A DNA stretch of 64,000 bases from contig JADCBP010000006.1 in the NCBI GenBank assembly GCA_020253445.1, forward strand, positions 62,001 through 126,000, given 5' to 3'. The notes beneath the pieces were generated by a model. That model was not told the DNA's origin, searched no databases, and was given only the letters and a program-made list of their open reading frames with translations. The DNA comes from Methylobacterium sp. (GTDB lineage: Bacteria; Pseudomonadota; Alphaproteobacteria; Rhizobiales; Beijerinckiaceae). Below are positions 1 to 11,242 of the stretch, piece by piece. Made by a program: the position numbers and the translations under genes. How positions within the stretch are numbered: the stretch's first letter is position 1; the number at the start of each line of letters is the position of its first letter.

Positions 1-444
1 GAGTTCGCGGGCGAGTTCCTTGGCGACACCGATATCGAGCGCGGCGATCTGCGCGCCTGTCTTGTCCATCACGAAGACACTCGTGGTGCCGGCACCCGTG
101 CCGATGATGAAGATCTTGCGGCTGGTGCGCACCACCGCATTCGCGACCTTCGGTTCGGCCACGAACACCTCCCCGGCATCGCGGGGCAAGTCGATGATGA
201 TCGACTTGCCGACCGAGAGATCGATGCGGCGGGCCATGACCTGGTCATTGGCGTTGGGCTGCAGGCGTGGGGTCGGGATCGTCTCGAAAGGCACGCCGCC
301 GAAGGATTTCGGCGCATCGCGCCCGAAGGCCGGCGCGGCAAGGATGGCGGCGAGCATCACGCCCGGAACCATGCGGTTCAGCATCGGCATCGCGATCTTC
401 TTTTTTCCCGAACGAACACAAGAAATCTCGGAGGCGGGTGTCAT
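1..444 (-). CDS. cpaC: CpaC, pilus secretin, N-terminal part (runs off left edge)
   Basis: Outer-membrane secretin through which the Flp/Tad pilus is extruded. Only the first 148 codons are inside the window and the frame stays open to base 1. After a signal peptide (hydrophobic run about residues 23-34) comes the region typical of the CpaC/RcpA pilus-formation N-terminal domain: a segment with SVGKSIIIDLPRDAGEVFVA, then VANAVV and IIGTGAGTTSVFVMD. The start ATG at 444 overlaps the cpaB stop (ATGA), so the two genes are translationally coupled. The identity rests on this domain plus the cpaA-cpaB-cpaC order; the secretin pore domain itself lies outside the window. Confidence 0.88.
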   Translation of the reverse strand, partial: MTPASEISCVRSGKKKIAMPMLNRMVPGVMLAAILAAPAFGRDAPKSFGGVPFETIPTPRLQPNANDQVMARRIDLSVGKSIIIDLPRDAGEVFVAEPKVANAVVRTSRKIFIIGTGAGTTSVFVMDKTGAQIAALDIGVAKELAREL

Positions 445-1247
445 CGGCTGACCTCCTGCGCAATGCCGAAGCGGACCACCGTCAGGGCGTTGCTGCCAGT
501 GCGGGATCGCTTCTCCTCGGGCTTGTTGATGTCCACCATGCTGCGAAGGCTCAGCGCCAGCGTGCCTGTGCGCTGGTTGAGCGCGATCATTTCCGCCTGC
601 GAGGGGTCCAGTTCGAGCGTGGCGGTTTCGCCCACGACCACGCGCTCGCCGTTCTTTTCCTGGATGTTCTGGCCAATCGCCAGGACGCGGATATTCGTCA
701 GCAGGGTGCTTGACTGATAAATGTCCGTGCCAGCCTTCGCGGAGGCATCGGTATCGCGCCGGGTCACGATCACGTCCACGTGGTCGTTCGGGAGAATGAA
801 GCCGCCCGCGCTGGAAGCGCCGCGGCTGTCGATCGAGATGGCAATGGCGCGCATCCCCGAGGGCAGGATGGCCGAAAGGAAGCCCGATCCGTTCCCCTTG
901 ATGATCTTCTCCTCGCGGATCGGCTCATTCGCGAAGAAAGGCTGGCGGGTGATCCCGCCCTTGAACTCCTCCATCGCGTTGGGGCGGGCGGATTTCTGGA
1001 TGAGGGCGCTGGATGCAAGATCACGCGGCCATTTCGCCCAGGCAAGTTCCGCCTCGCCAAGGGCCGTGCCCATCGGAATATCGCCCTTGGCGACCAGCAC
1101 TTCGGTCGTGTTGGGCGGGAGGACTGGTGCCGGTGCCTGCACGACGACGGTTTCGGGGCCGCGGCCCGACAACATAAGAGCCAGGAGACCGGCCAAACCG
1201 GCCAGACCGACAATGATCAGGCGTGACGCTTTCATCCGCTCACCCAC
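441..1247 (-). CDS. cpaB: CpaB/RcpC, Flp pilus assembly protein
   Basis: Periplasmic, membrane-anchored Tad/Flp pilus assembly factor of about 268 residues, the usual size. It has an N-terminal hydrophobic anchor (about residues 8-27). Next comes a SAF-type domain starting near VLVAKGDIPMGTALGEAEL, where CpaB family members resemble antifreeze-like/flagellar FlgA domains. The RcpC domain follows with DVIVTRRD and a conserved LLTNIRVLAIGQ stretch. A second start (ATG at 1235, giving MKASRL) is equally possible. It lies between cpaA and cpaC on the same strand and overlaps cpaC by four bases. A CtrA-like box sits about 55 bases upstream of the start. Confidence 0.93.
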   Translation of the reverse strand: MGERMKASRLIIVGLAGLAGLLALMLSGRGPETVVVQAPAPVLPPNTTEVLVAKGDIPMGTALGEAELAWAKWPRDLASSALIQKSARPNAMEEFKGGITRQPFFANEPIREEKIIKGNGSGFLSAILPSGMRAIAISIDSRGASSAGGFILPNDHVDVIVTRRDTDASAKAGTDIYQSSTLLTNIRVLAIGQNIQEKNGERVVVGETATLELDPSQAEMIALNQRTGTLALSLRSMVDINKPEEKRSRTGSNALTVVRFGIAQEVSR

Positions 1248-1299
1248 TCAACCAGAGCGCGAGTGCTCCGTTCAAAGAGCATTTATGGGCATGCAAACC

Positions 1300-1314
1300 T
1301 CAAATTATGGTTAA
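1300..1314 (-). promoter_or_regulatory. Candidate CtrA binding site upstream of cpaB
   Basis: Read on the minus strand the site is TTAA-CCATAAT-TTGA, which matches the CtrA consensus TTAA-N7-TTAA at 7 of 8 fixed positions with correct spacing. It ends about 53 bases upstream of the cpaB start, in the 110-base gap between cpaA and cpaB. Pilus genes are known CtrA targets in Caulobacter. That CtrA binds here is inference. Confidence 0.5.
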
Positions 1315-1357
1315 CTCCGACTTGTCATTTTTGCTTTATGAAAACTTGAAAATCGCT

Positions 1358-1870
1358 TCAAACACCCGCAATTCGGGTCCAGATCGCGGTGTTGGGATAG
1401 ACAAAAAGCCCCGCAGCGGCCAGTGCTATGCCATAGGGAATTCCGGTTTTCGCATGGTGCAAGCGGGTGATCCAGGTCACCTTCAGGGCAAATTCCGGCA
1501 ACAACAGGTTGCGCCACGAGAGAATCAGCAGCGTCAGCAGGCCGCCCAGCATCGAGGCCACCAGCGCATATTCCAGCAGCATTCCGAAGCCGCACCACAA
1601 GCCGGTCGCGGCTGCGAGTTTCGCGTCACCGCCGCCGATCCAGCCTGCGGCGAAAAGCCCGAAAGTAATCACCAGAACCAGCATGCCGGCCGCGAGATGC
1701 ATGCCGATGATCGACCATTCCATCCCGGTCAGCAGAGCCATGGCCAGGAAGCCGGCAAGGAGCAGCAGCGACACGCGGTTCGGGATGGTCATGGTCAGGA
1801 GGTCGCTCATCGCCGCGAAAGCCATGAGGGCCGGAAAAACAAGGAGCAGAAGCGTATCGAGCGTGCTCAT
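1358..1870 (-). CDS. cpaA: CpaA, type IV prepilin peptidase
   Basis: Inner-membrane aspartyl peptidase (family A24) that removes the leader from Flp-type prepilins. The 170 residues are almost all hydrophobic, forming about five or six membrane segments. Both catalytic aspartates are visible: Asp23 in SDLLTMTIPNR and Asp82 in the GGGD motif of WIGGGDAKL. It is the short A24 form that lacks the N-methylating domain, as expected for CpaA. It is the first gene of the cpa run on this strand. The pilin gene that usually precedes it is not found here; arfB lies upstream in the opposite direction. Confidence 0.94.
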   Translation of the reverse strand: MSTLDTLLLLVFPALMAFAAMSDLLTMTIPNRVSLLLLAGFLAMALLTGMEWSIIGMHLAAGMLVLVITFGLFAAGWIGGGDAKLAAATGLWCGFGMLLEYALVASMLGGLLTLLILSWRNLLLPEFALKVTWITRLHHAKTGIPYGIALAAAGLFVYPNTAIWTRIAGV

Positions 1871-1997
1871 GAACGATATCCTCGAAAGGCTCAGGATATG
1901 GCCTCGCCTTGGCGGTCAGGGCTCCTCTCGCCTATATACGGATGGGAGTCGCGAATCCGTTAATTCCGCCGCCGACGCGCTGCCCGTGGAGGGGCCC

Positions 1998-2426
1998 ATG
2001 ACCGGGGATGCCGGCCGCAAACCTGCCCGCCCTTTCCTGCGCGAGGGGATCGCGGAGTTGCGCTTCACACGCGCCAGCGGGCCGGGCGGACAGAACGTCA
2101 ACAAGGTCTCGACGGCCGTGGAACTGCGTTACCCGCTGGCTTTGGCGGGGCTCGCGGAGGATCATCTCCAAAGATTGCGGAAACTTGCCGGCGATCGGGT
2201 GACGCAGGAGGATGTGCTGATCCTGAAGGCGGATCGATTCCGCTCGCAACTTCTCAATCGCGAGGACGCGCTGGACCGGCTCGAGGAGATGCTCGCCAAG
2301 TCCGCGATCCGGCCGCAGAAGCGCATCGCGACGAAGCCAACCTGGTCCTCGCAGCAAAAGCGCCTCGAGGGGAAGACCAAGCGCTCCGGCATCAAGGCCG
2401 GGCGTGGTGCGGTGAAGTTCGATTAG
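1998..2426 (+). CDS. arfB: ArfB-like peptidyl-tRNA hydrolase (ribosome rescue)
   Basis: Class I release-factor-like protein that hydrolyses peptidyl-tRNA on stalled ribosomes. The 142-residue product has the catalytic GGQ at residues 30-32 within SGPGGQNVNKVSTAVELRY. It also has the basic C-terminal tail (KKR/KRSGIKAGRG type) that probes the empty mRNA channel, and lacks the codon-recognition domain of RF1/RF2. The ATG at 1998 follows GGAGGGG at a good distance. An open frame extends far upstream, but only this start fits the family length. The TAG stop lies in the left arm of an inverted repeat shared with the converging transporter gene. Confidence 0.93.
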   Translation: MTGDAGRKPARPFLREGIAELRFTRASGPGGQNVNKVSTAVELRYPLALAGLAEDHLQRLRKLAGDRVTQEDVLILKADRFRSQLLNREDALDRLEEMLAKSAIRPQKRIATKPTWSSQQKRLEGKTKRSGIKAGRGAVKFD

Positions 2427-2474
2427 AGCATTTTCAAGCGAAGTGGTTCCCGGTTGGTCGAAGAAAATGCTCTA
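2424..2474. repeat. Inverted repeat between arfB and the MFS gene, likely bidirectional terminator
   Basis: Perfect 12-base arms TAGAGCATTTTC (2424-2435) and GAAAATGCTCTA (2463-2474) flank a 27-base centre containing GAAGTGG and CCGGTT. Both convergent genes end inside it: the TAG of arfB is the first three bases of the left arm, and the TAG of the transporter is the end of the right arm. The arms plus GAAGTGG/CCGGTT core resemble, from memory, a family of dispersed intergenic palindromes common in Rhizobiales genomes. That assignment was not checked. Confidence 0.75.
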
Positions 2475-3785
2475 GCGGCGCTGCTCGATCTCGGCCCGCA
2501 GGCCGGCCTGCACCACCCCATCGACCGGAAATCGCCAGATCAAAGCCGTCGCCGCCAGCTTCAGCGCCACGGGCAGCCCGGCATAGAGGAAGGCCAGCAT
2601 GGCCAGCCCGCTCTCGGTCTTCTGGCCATTGGCCGGGTCGAAGCCCGCCAGGGCGAGAAGCGGAAAAGCGATGCCCACGGCAATCGCCAGCGCGGCCTTC
2701 TGCGCCAGCGCCCAGAGCGCGAAATAGAAGCCCGAGCGCTGCTCGCCGGAAGCTGCCGTGTCGACATCCACCACATCGGCCTGAATGGAGGGCGGCAGCA
2801 TCAGGTCCGCGCCCAGCGCGAAGCCTGTGAGCACGCAGATGATGCCATAGGCGAGCAGTGCTCCCGCCGGCAGCGCGGCGGCGGCAACGAACGCGACACT
2901 GGCCATCAGCATCGCCCAGGCCCAGACGCGATGTTTCGAGCTGCGCCCCGCGAGCTTCAGCCAGAACGGCACGGAGAGCACGGCGCAAAAGAAATAGATC
3001 AGCAGGAACAAAGGCTCCTGACCCGCCGCGCCCAAGCGCTCCGCGACGAAAAACAGGAAGAGGCTCGCAGGCAGGCCATTCGCAAGCCCGTTCAGGAAGA
3101 ACGCCGCGATCAGCCGCAGGAAGGGCTGGTTCGCGAGGAGATGGTGGAACCCCTCGCGCCAATCGAGCCGCGCGACGGAGCGATCCTCCGGCTCGGGCAC
3201 GGTGAGGATCGCCAGCAACCCGAAGAGCGGCAGCAGCAGGGCAATGGCAATCGCGATGGCCCAGAGGACATCCATCTGCCGGGTGAAGCCAAGGGCGGGG
3301 AGAAGCGCCGGCGTTGCCGTCACCAGCACCGTGCCAACCACGGTCACGGTTTCTCGAAAGGCGGTCACGCGGTTGCGCTCGGCATAATCCGGCGTGAGTT
3401 CCGCGCCCCACGCGGCATAGGCGAGGCCCGTCGCCGTGGTGCCGATGGAGAGGACCAGGCCCCAGATCGCGAGGTGCCAGGCGCCGGCGCCGGCCGGCGG
3501 CACGAGGATCATCCAGGCTCCGGCCAGGATCAGCGGGATGCCCGCGGCGAACCAGATCTTGCGCCGCATTGCCCCGCCGGTGCGATCGGCCCAATAGCCC
3601 ACCACCGGATCGATCAGCGCGTCGAAGAGGCGCACCACGAGCAGGGCGAGACCCACCGCCGCGATGGGCACTCCCAGTTCCTTGGCATAAGCCGAAGGCA
3701 CGATGACCGTCAGTGGCAGGGACAACGCCGCCAGCGGCACCGCAGGCAGGGCATAGGCGAAAAGGCGGGCGGGGTTTGGCAACAT
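2472..3785 (-). CDS. MFS transporter, glycoside/pentoside/hexuronide (MelB-like) type
   Basis: Predicted 12-helix inner-membrane carrier of the major facilitator superfamily, about 437 residues. The segment RLFDALIDPVVGYWADRTGG is the signature seen in the GPH/MelB branch (D-P-x2-G-x2-D-R), so a cation-coupled sugar or related substrate is likely, but the substrate cannot be read from sequence. I chose ATG 3785 because AAGGG lies 7-8 bases upstream. An in-frame TTG at 3812 would add nine residues but has no ribosome site. It starts 32 bases after gyrB ends, on the same strand, and may be read from the gyrB transcript. Confidence 0.85.
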   Translation of the reverse strand: MLPNPARLFAYALPAVPLAALSLPLTVIVPSAYAKELGVPIAAVGLALLVVRLFDALIDPVVGYWADRTGGAMRRKIWFAAGIPLILAGAWMILVPPAGAGAWHLAIWGLVLSIGTTATGLAYAAWGAELTPDYAERNRVTAFRETVTVVGTVLVTATPALLPALGFTRQMDVLWAIAIAIALLLPLFGLLAILTVPEPEDRSVARLDWREGFHHLLANQPFLRLIAAFFLNGLANGLPASLFLFFVAERLGAAGQEPLFLLIYFFCAVLSVPFWLKLAGRSSKHRVWAWAMLMASVAFVAAAALPAGALLAYGIICVLTGFALGADLMLPPSIQADVVDVDTAASGEQRSGFYFALWALAQKAALAIAVGIAFPLLALAGFDPANGQKTESGLAMLAFLYAGLPVALKLAATALIWRFPVDGVVQAGLRAEIEQRR

Positions 3786-3817
3786 GCCAACCCTTACGGA
3801 TGGCTGCGCCAAACCGA

Positions 3818-6355
<2,538 letters not shown>

Positions 6356-6387
6356 TCATTTTCCTTAACGACTCACCTGTTCAGAAC

Positions 6388-7002
6388 CTATCGCGTGGCG
6401 ATCAAGGCCGCCGCCCCCGCGAGCACACCGGCATTGGCTTTCTGAATGACGGAAATCGCCTTTTTCGAGCGGAACATCCGCCGCGCGCGGTTCGCGAGCA
6501 GCATGTAGCCGAGCATGATGCCGGAGATCACCAATCCGATCGTGACCGCGAGTTCCACGCCGACGACCAGCGAGATCTCCTCCGGTTTCACCACCAGCGG
6601 CATGATCGAGAGAAAGAAGACCATCACCTTCGGGTTCCCGAGCGTGAGGAACAGCGAGCCGAGAAAGGCCGCGAGCGCGCTTTCCGCCGAGGGTGCGGCG
6701 CCCGCTTCCGGCAGGACCGGCTCCGAACGCCAGAGCTGGATCGCGATCCAGACGAGATAGGCGCAGCCCGCAACTTTCAGCACCACAAAGAGCGGCGCAT
6801 AGGTCTTGGCCAGCACGGAAAGCCCCGCCGCGGCCGCGACGAACCAGAGGAGATCGCCCACCACGAAGCCGAGCACGAAGGGCAAAGCGCCATTCATGCC
6901 GCGCCCCAGGGTGCGGGCCACCACGGCCGCGACGCCGGGACCGGGGGTCGCCACCGCGATGGCATAGACCGAGACGAAAACGAGAAGGGCGGTGAGGGAC
7001 AT
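6388..7002 (-). CDS. LysE/RhtB-family amino-acid exporter
   Basis: Small inner-membrane exporter with six predicted helices. The family hallmark is TPGPGVAAVVARTLGRGMNGAL after the first helix, and LTLGNPKVMVFF in the middle is also characteristic (NPKx2LFF). Substrates in this family are amino acids or homoserine lactones; which one cannot be told. I prefer ATG 7002 (MSLTALLVF), which gives the usual N-terminal length and has GGA nine bases upstream. ATG 7011 (MAIMSL) is three codons longer. It lies directly after recF and before gyrB, probably co-transcribed, with no obvious functional link to replication. Confidence 0.87.
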   Translation of the reverse strand: MSLTALLVFVSVYAIAVATPGPGVAAVVARTLGRGMNGALPFVLGFVVGDLLWFVAAAAGLSVLAKTYAPLFVVLKVAGCAYLVWIAIQLWRSEPVLPEAGAAPSAESALAAFLGSLFLTLGNPKVMVFFLSIMPLVVKPEEISLVVGVELAVTIGLVISGIMLGYMLLANRARRMFRSKKAISVIQKANAGVLAGAAALIATR

Positions 7003-7019
7003 GATGGCCATTCCGAAGT

Positions 7020-8186
7020 TCAGCGCAGGGGCTCCAGCTTGCCATCCTGGACCGCGCAGCACAAACCGCCCGGCGGCAAGGCCTCGAACAGGGCGCGATC
7101 CGTTCCGGTCATGAAGGCCTGCGTGCCAAGGCCGTCGAGCATGGCGAAAAGTGCTGCGCGGCGGCTTTCATCGAGATGCGCGGCGATTTCATCAAGCAGA
7201 AGGATCGGCGGCTCGCCCCGGACCTGCGCGATCAGCCGGGACTGCGCCAGAATGAGCCCGATGAGCAACGCCTTCTGCTCACCCGTGGAGCAGAAAACGG
7301 CTTCCTCGCCTTTCGGGCCATGCGACACCACGAGATCGCTCGCCTGCGGGCCGATCAATGTGCGCCCGGCCTGCCGGTCGCGCCAGCGATTGTCACGCAG
7401 GGCAGCCCGGAACCAATCCTCGACCGCGCCGGCCTTCTCCTGCGCGAGGCGTTCCTCGACATCGCCCTCAAGGCGGAGGATCGCGAAAGGGAAAGGCGCG
7501 ATGATCGCGGCATCCGCGCGGCCCATCGCATCGAGGCGGATCACGGTTTCGCGCCGCGCGGCCGCAAGAGCGGTGCCGATTTCCGCGATTTCGCGCTCGA
7601 TGGCATCGAGCCATTGCGCATCGGCGCGCTCATCCTCGAGCAGGCGATTGCGATGGCGCAGCGCGTTCTCATAAGCGCTCGCGCGGCTCGCATGGTCAGG
7701 GTCGATCGCGAGCACGAGGCGATCGAGAAAACGCCGCCGATCCCCCGCCGATCCCCGGAACAGGCCGTCCTGATCCGGCGTGAGCCAGAGAAGGCCGAGA
7801 TGATCGAGGAAGCGGTTGGCGCCGGGCACCGGCTCGCGATCGATGCGACAGATCCGCCCCGGCTCGCCCGGCTGCATCGCCGTGCCGAGCGCGACATCGC
7901 CCAGCCGCCCCTCGCCCTCGGCATGGATGGCGAAGGCACCCGAGCCAGATTTCCGCGCCATGCTGGTGAGTTGCGCGCGGCGCAATCCACGGCCCGGACC
8001 GAACAGCGACAGGGCCTCGAGGATATTGGTCTTGCCCGCGCCATTGGGCCCCGCCAGTGCCAGCAGCCGCGCGGGCGAGGCGAAATCGAGGCTGGCATAG
8101 CAGCGGAAATCCGTGAGGCGCAGGCGGCGGATGAGCGGGCCTGGCTTGCGCCCGGGCATCTCGACGCGAAAAGCGGGCGCGCTCAC
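7020..8186 (-). CDS. recF: RecF recombination mediator
   Basis: SMC-like ATPase that helps load RecA at single-strand gaps and restarts replication. It has Walker A GPNGAGKTN near residue 47, the LxxFRCY start typical of RecF (LRLTDFRCYASLDF), the signature region STGEQKALLIGLILAQ, and Walker B PILLLDEIAAHLD. Length is 388 residues, normal for the family. The GTG start at 8186 overlaps the dnaN stop (GTGA), implying coupled translation; ATG 8159 is an alternative nine codons in. It sits in the classic dnaA-dnaN-recF order. Confidence 0.95.
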   Translation of the reverse strand: MSAPAFRVEMPGRKPGPLIRRLRLTDFRCYASLDFASPARLLALAGPNGAGKTNILEALSLFGPGRGLRRAQLTSMARKSGSGAFAIHAEGEGRLGDVALGTAMQPGEPGRICRIDREPVPGANRFLDHLGLLWLTPDQDGLFRGSAGDRRRFLDRLVLAIDPDHASRASAYENALRHRNRLLEDERADAQWLDAIEREIAEIGTALAAARRETVIRLDAMGRADAAIIAPFPFAILRLEGDVEERLAQEKAGAVEDWFRAALRDNRWRDRQAGRTLIGPQASDLVVSHGPKGEEAVFCSTGEQKALLIGLILAQSRLIAQVRGEPPILLLDEIAAHLDESRRAALFAMLDGLGTQAFMTGTDRALFEALPPGGLCCAVQDGKLEPLR

Positions 8187-9289
8187 ACGCGCATGGGCAT
8201 CAGCACATAGAGGCTGGCGGCGCCCTCCCGATCCTGGATCAAGGTCGGCGAGCCGGAATCAAACAGCTTCACCAAAGCAGTGTCGCCCTCGAGCTGGCTC
8301 ACGATATCAAGCAGATAGCGTGCATTGAAACCGATCTCGAGCGGGCTCGCCTCGTAATCGACCAGGAGCTCTTCCGTCGCCTGCCCCGCATCCGGATTGT
8401 GCACGGAAAGCGTCAGCTTTCCATCGCCAAGGGCAAATTTCACCGCGCGACCGCGCTCGCTGGAGATGGTGGAGACGCGATCCACCGAGCGCGCGAATTC
8501 GTCGCGCTCCACGATCATCAGCTTGTCGTTCCGTTGCGGAATGACGCGCTGGTAATCCGGGAAGGTGCCGTCGATCAGCTTCGAGGTAAGCACGACCGCG
8601 CCGGTGCTGACGCGGATCTTCACGCTGGAGAGTTCGACCGTGACGGCTTCGCTGGCCTCCGAGACAAGCTTGAGCAGTTCCGACACGGTCTTGCGCGGCA
8701 CGATCACGCCCGGCATGCCAGAAGCGCCAGCCGGCGCGGCAACATCCGCCAGGGCGAGACGATGGCCATCGGTCGCAACCGCGCGCAGCTTGCCGTCGAT
8801 GACATGCAGATAGATGCCGTTGAGGTAATAGCGGGTTTCCTCGGTCGAGATGGCGAACTGCGTCTTTTCGATCAGCAGGCGCAGATCAGCCGCCGCCACA
8901 TCGAATCTGTGGCTCATCTCACCCGGCGCAAGATCGGGGAAATCGCTTTCCGGCAGGGTCTGCAGGCTGAAGCGCGAACGACCCGAGCGCAAGGTCACCT
9001 GACCGGCCTGCCCATCCTGCTCGAGGCTGACCTGCGCGCCATCGGCCAGCTTGCGCACGATGTCATGCAGCACATGCGCCGGCACGGAGGTGGTGCCTTC
9101 CTGCGTCACATTCGCCGCGATGGTTTCAACGATATCGATATCAAGGTCGGTGGCCTTCAGCGCGAGCTGGCCATCCGAGGCACGCAGCAGCACATTGGCC
9201 AGGATCGGAATGGTGTTCCGCCGCTCCACCACGCGGTGGACGTGACCGAGGGCCTTGAGCAACGCGGCCTGTTCAACCGTAACCTTCAT
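8183..9289 (-). CDS. dnaN: DNA polymerase III beta subunit (sliding clamp)
   Basis: Ring-forming processivity clamp of DNA polymerase III, 368 residues as three repeated clamp domains. Recognisable blocks are MKVTVEQAALLKALGHVHRV at the start, RRNTIPILANVLL, GTFPDYQRVIP in the middle and YLLDIVSQLEGD near the end. It terminates in the expected LIQDREGAASLYVLMPMRV. The frame stays open far upstream; ATG 9289 is the start that matches the family. A 151-base gap separates it from dnaA, so it may have its own promoter. It is coupled to recF by a four-base overlap. Confidence 0.97.
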   Translation of the reverse strand: MKVTVEQAALLKALGHVHRVVERRNTIPILANVLLRASDGQLALKATDLDIDIVETIAANVTQEGTTSVPAHVLHDIVRKLADGAQVSLEQDGQAGQVTLRSGRSRFSLQTLPESDFPDLAPGEMSHRFDVAAADLRLLIEKTQFAISTEETRYYLNGIYLHVIDGKLRAVATDGHRLALADVAAPAGASGMPGVIVPRKTVSELLKLVSEASEAVTVELSSVKIRVSTGAVVLTSKLIDGTFPDYQRVIPQRNDKLMIVERDEFARSVDRVSTISSERGRAVKFALGDGKLTLSVHNPDAGQATEELLVDYEASPLEIGFNARYLLDIVSQLEGDTALVKLFDSGSPTLIQDREGAASLYVLMPMRV

Positions 9290-9440
9290 CGCAAACGTAT
9301 CCGTCGGGTTCCATCGTCCGGACGAATCGCCGCCATGCGGCCCGCCCGGCTGTCGAGACTGCGTGAAACGATGGACGGTTGGCGCCAAAAGCGCAAGCGC
9401 GGGCGCTGTATGCCCGCAGGGCTTCCCCAGCAAATGCGGG

Positions 9441-10937
9441 TTATTCCTGCAGCATGCGCTTGAGATGATCGATCTCGGTCGCGAGTTCCTGATCCTTGAC
9501 CACCATGCCCTCGATCTTGCGCACGGCATGCAGGACCGTGGTATGATCGCGCCCGCCGAAGCGCCGGCCGATCTCCGGCAGCGAGCGCAATGTGAGCGAT
9601 TTCGCAAGATACATCGCGATCTGGCGCGGGCGCACCACGGTCGCCGTGCGGCGGGACGAGAGGATATCCGCGCGGCTCACATTGTAGTGATTGGCGACGA
9701 GGCGCTGGATATCCTCGATCTTCACGCGTTTCGGCTCGCGATGGCGCACAAGATCACGGATCGCCTCATCGGCGGTCGCGACATCCAGCATGCCGCCGGT
9801 GAGAGTCGCGCGGGCCAGAAGCCGGTTCACCGCGCCTTCGAGATCGCGCCCGTTGGTGGTGATGAGGCGGGCGACATGGGCCACGACCTCCGGCAACACC
9901 TCGAAACCCGGGTGCAGAAGCTTCGCTGCGGCAATGCGTGCCTCGAGAATGTTCACGCGCAAGGCTTCATCCAGCGCGCCGATCTCCACGACGAGCCCGC
10001 CCGCAAGGCGCGATTGAACCCGCTCCTCCAGGCCTTCGAGATCGGTCGGCGGACGATCCGCCGCCACGACGACCTGCTTGCCGCTGTCGATCAGGGCATT
10101 GAGCGTGTGGCAGAATTCCTGCTGGCTCTTGGGGCCGTGCAGGAACTGCGCATCGTCGATCACCAGCACGTCGATGCCACGCAGCTGTTCCTTGAAGGCC
10201 AGGGCCGTCTGCGCCTTCAGCGAGGCGGCAAAGCCATACATGAAGCGCTCGGCCGTGAGATAGAGCACGCGACGCCCCGAGGCCTCGATCGCCTGCGCCG
10301 CGCCTTGCAGCAGATGCGTTTTGCCCAGGCCCACATTGGCATGCACGAAAAGCGGGTTGAACACCGGCATCTCGGCGGGTTTCGCCTGCACGATCTGCAT
10401 CGCGGCGGCATGCGCCATGACGTTCGATCGGCCGACCTGGAAACTGGAGAGCACAAGGCGGCGATCCAGCGGCGAGCCCACCTGGTTGTCGGACTCAGGC
10501 GCGACTGGTGCCTCCTCGCGGCGTGCAATGGCCATCGCCGGCTTCGGCTGCGGCTCGGCTGCCGGTTTGCGCGCCGCCGGCGCCGGGGACGCCATGTCCT
10601 GACGGGCGGCACCCGCCGCGCTGCCGGTCGCCCGCATCACGATGGAGATGCGGGCAATGCCTGGCATTTCCTGCGCGATATGCGAGGCAATGCGCTCGAG
10701 GTAATGCTGCTGGATCCAGTTTTTCAGGAATTTGGTCGGAACCGAAAGCTGAATCTGGTCGGCCGAGCCTCCCGAAAGCTCAAGGCACTTGAACCAACTG
10801 GCGAACACATCTTCGCCGAGTTCCGCCCGCAGGCGGCGCTGGACGCGATCCCAGCCGAGGGCAAGCGAAGACAGTGCGATCGACGGGACAGGCGATGCAT
10901 CCCGGCCGCAACGTCCATCTTCCGTTGGCTTGAACAT
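9441..10937 (-). CDS. dnaA: Chromosomal replication initiator DnaA
   Basis: AAA+ ATPase that melts the replication origin. The 498-residue protein shows domain I ([18 protein letters not shown]), a Pro/Ala-rich linker (about residues 105-150), and the AAA+ core with P-loop [11 protein letters not shown] and Walker [13 protein letters not shown]. The DNA-binding domain IV ends in the DnaA signature [16 protein letters not shown]. The start is ATG 10937, preceded by GGAG six bases away; a GTG at 10949 lies upstream of that ribosome site. The P-loop reads A-N-V-G-L-G-K-T where E. coli has G-G-T-G-L-G-K-T. Confidence 0.97.
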   Translation of the reverse strand: MFKPTEDGRCGRDASPVPSIALSSLALGWDRVQRRLRAELGEDVFASWFKCLELSGGSADQIQLSVPTKFLKNWIQQHYLERIASHIAQEMPGIARISIVMRATGSAAGAARQDMASPAPAARKPAAEPQPKPAMAIARREEAPVAPESDNQVGSPLDRRLVLSSFQVGRSNVMAHAAAMQIVQAKPAEMPVFNPLFVHANVGLGKTHLLQGAAQAIEASGRRVLYLTAERFMYGFAASLKAQTALAFKEQLRGIDVLVIDDAQFLHGPKSQQEFCHTLNALIDSGKQVVVAADRPPTDLEGLEERVQSRLAGGLVVEIGALDEALRVNILEARIAAAKLLHPGFEVLPEVVAHVARLITTNGRDLEGAVNRLLARATLTGGMLDVATADEAIRDLVRHREPKRVKIEDIQRLVANHYNVSRADILSSRRTATVVRPRQIAMYLAKSLTLRSLPEIGRRFGGRDHTTVLHAVRKIEGMVVKDQELATEIDHLKRMLQE

Positions 10938-11227
10938 GGTATTCTCCACTGCTTTTCCGCAGGGTTATCAGGAAGACAAACCCGCCATTCCGGTTTTCAG
11001 AAAAACCGGGGGTCCAGACGATCTTTTAAGAGAAGCGAAGCGCTTTCGGACCTCAAGACTGCGTCAAGGGACAGATGAGCTGCCAGGATAGGCGTGGGAT
11101 AATTCCAGCCGCGTTCCGAACAGGACTATCGATCGGTTCGCCACAGTCTTCCCCCTACCTTTATTCTTCGCGCAGTTTGCCGGACATTCCTTGGAGTTGC
11201 TCCTCGAAATTCAACTCCAGCCCGACG

Positions 11228-11242
11228 TTAAGGTTTGATTAA
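11228..11242. promoter_or_regulatory. Perfect CtrA consensus site upstream of dnaA
   Basis: TTAA-GGTTTGA-TTAA matches the full alphaproteobacterial CtrA consensus TTAA-N7-TTAA at all eight positions. It lies about 290 bases upstream of the dnaA start. CtrA is a cell-cycle response regulator that represses origin firing and controls cell-cycle genes in Caulobacter. Binding at this site is inferred from the motif only. Confidence 0.6.
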
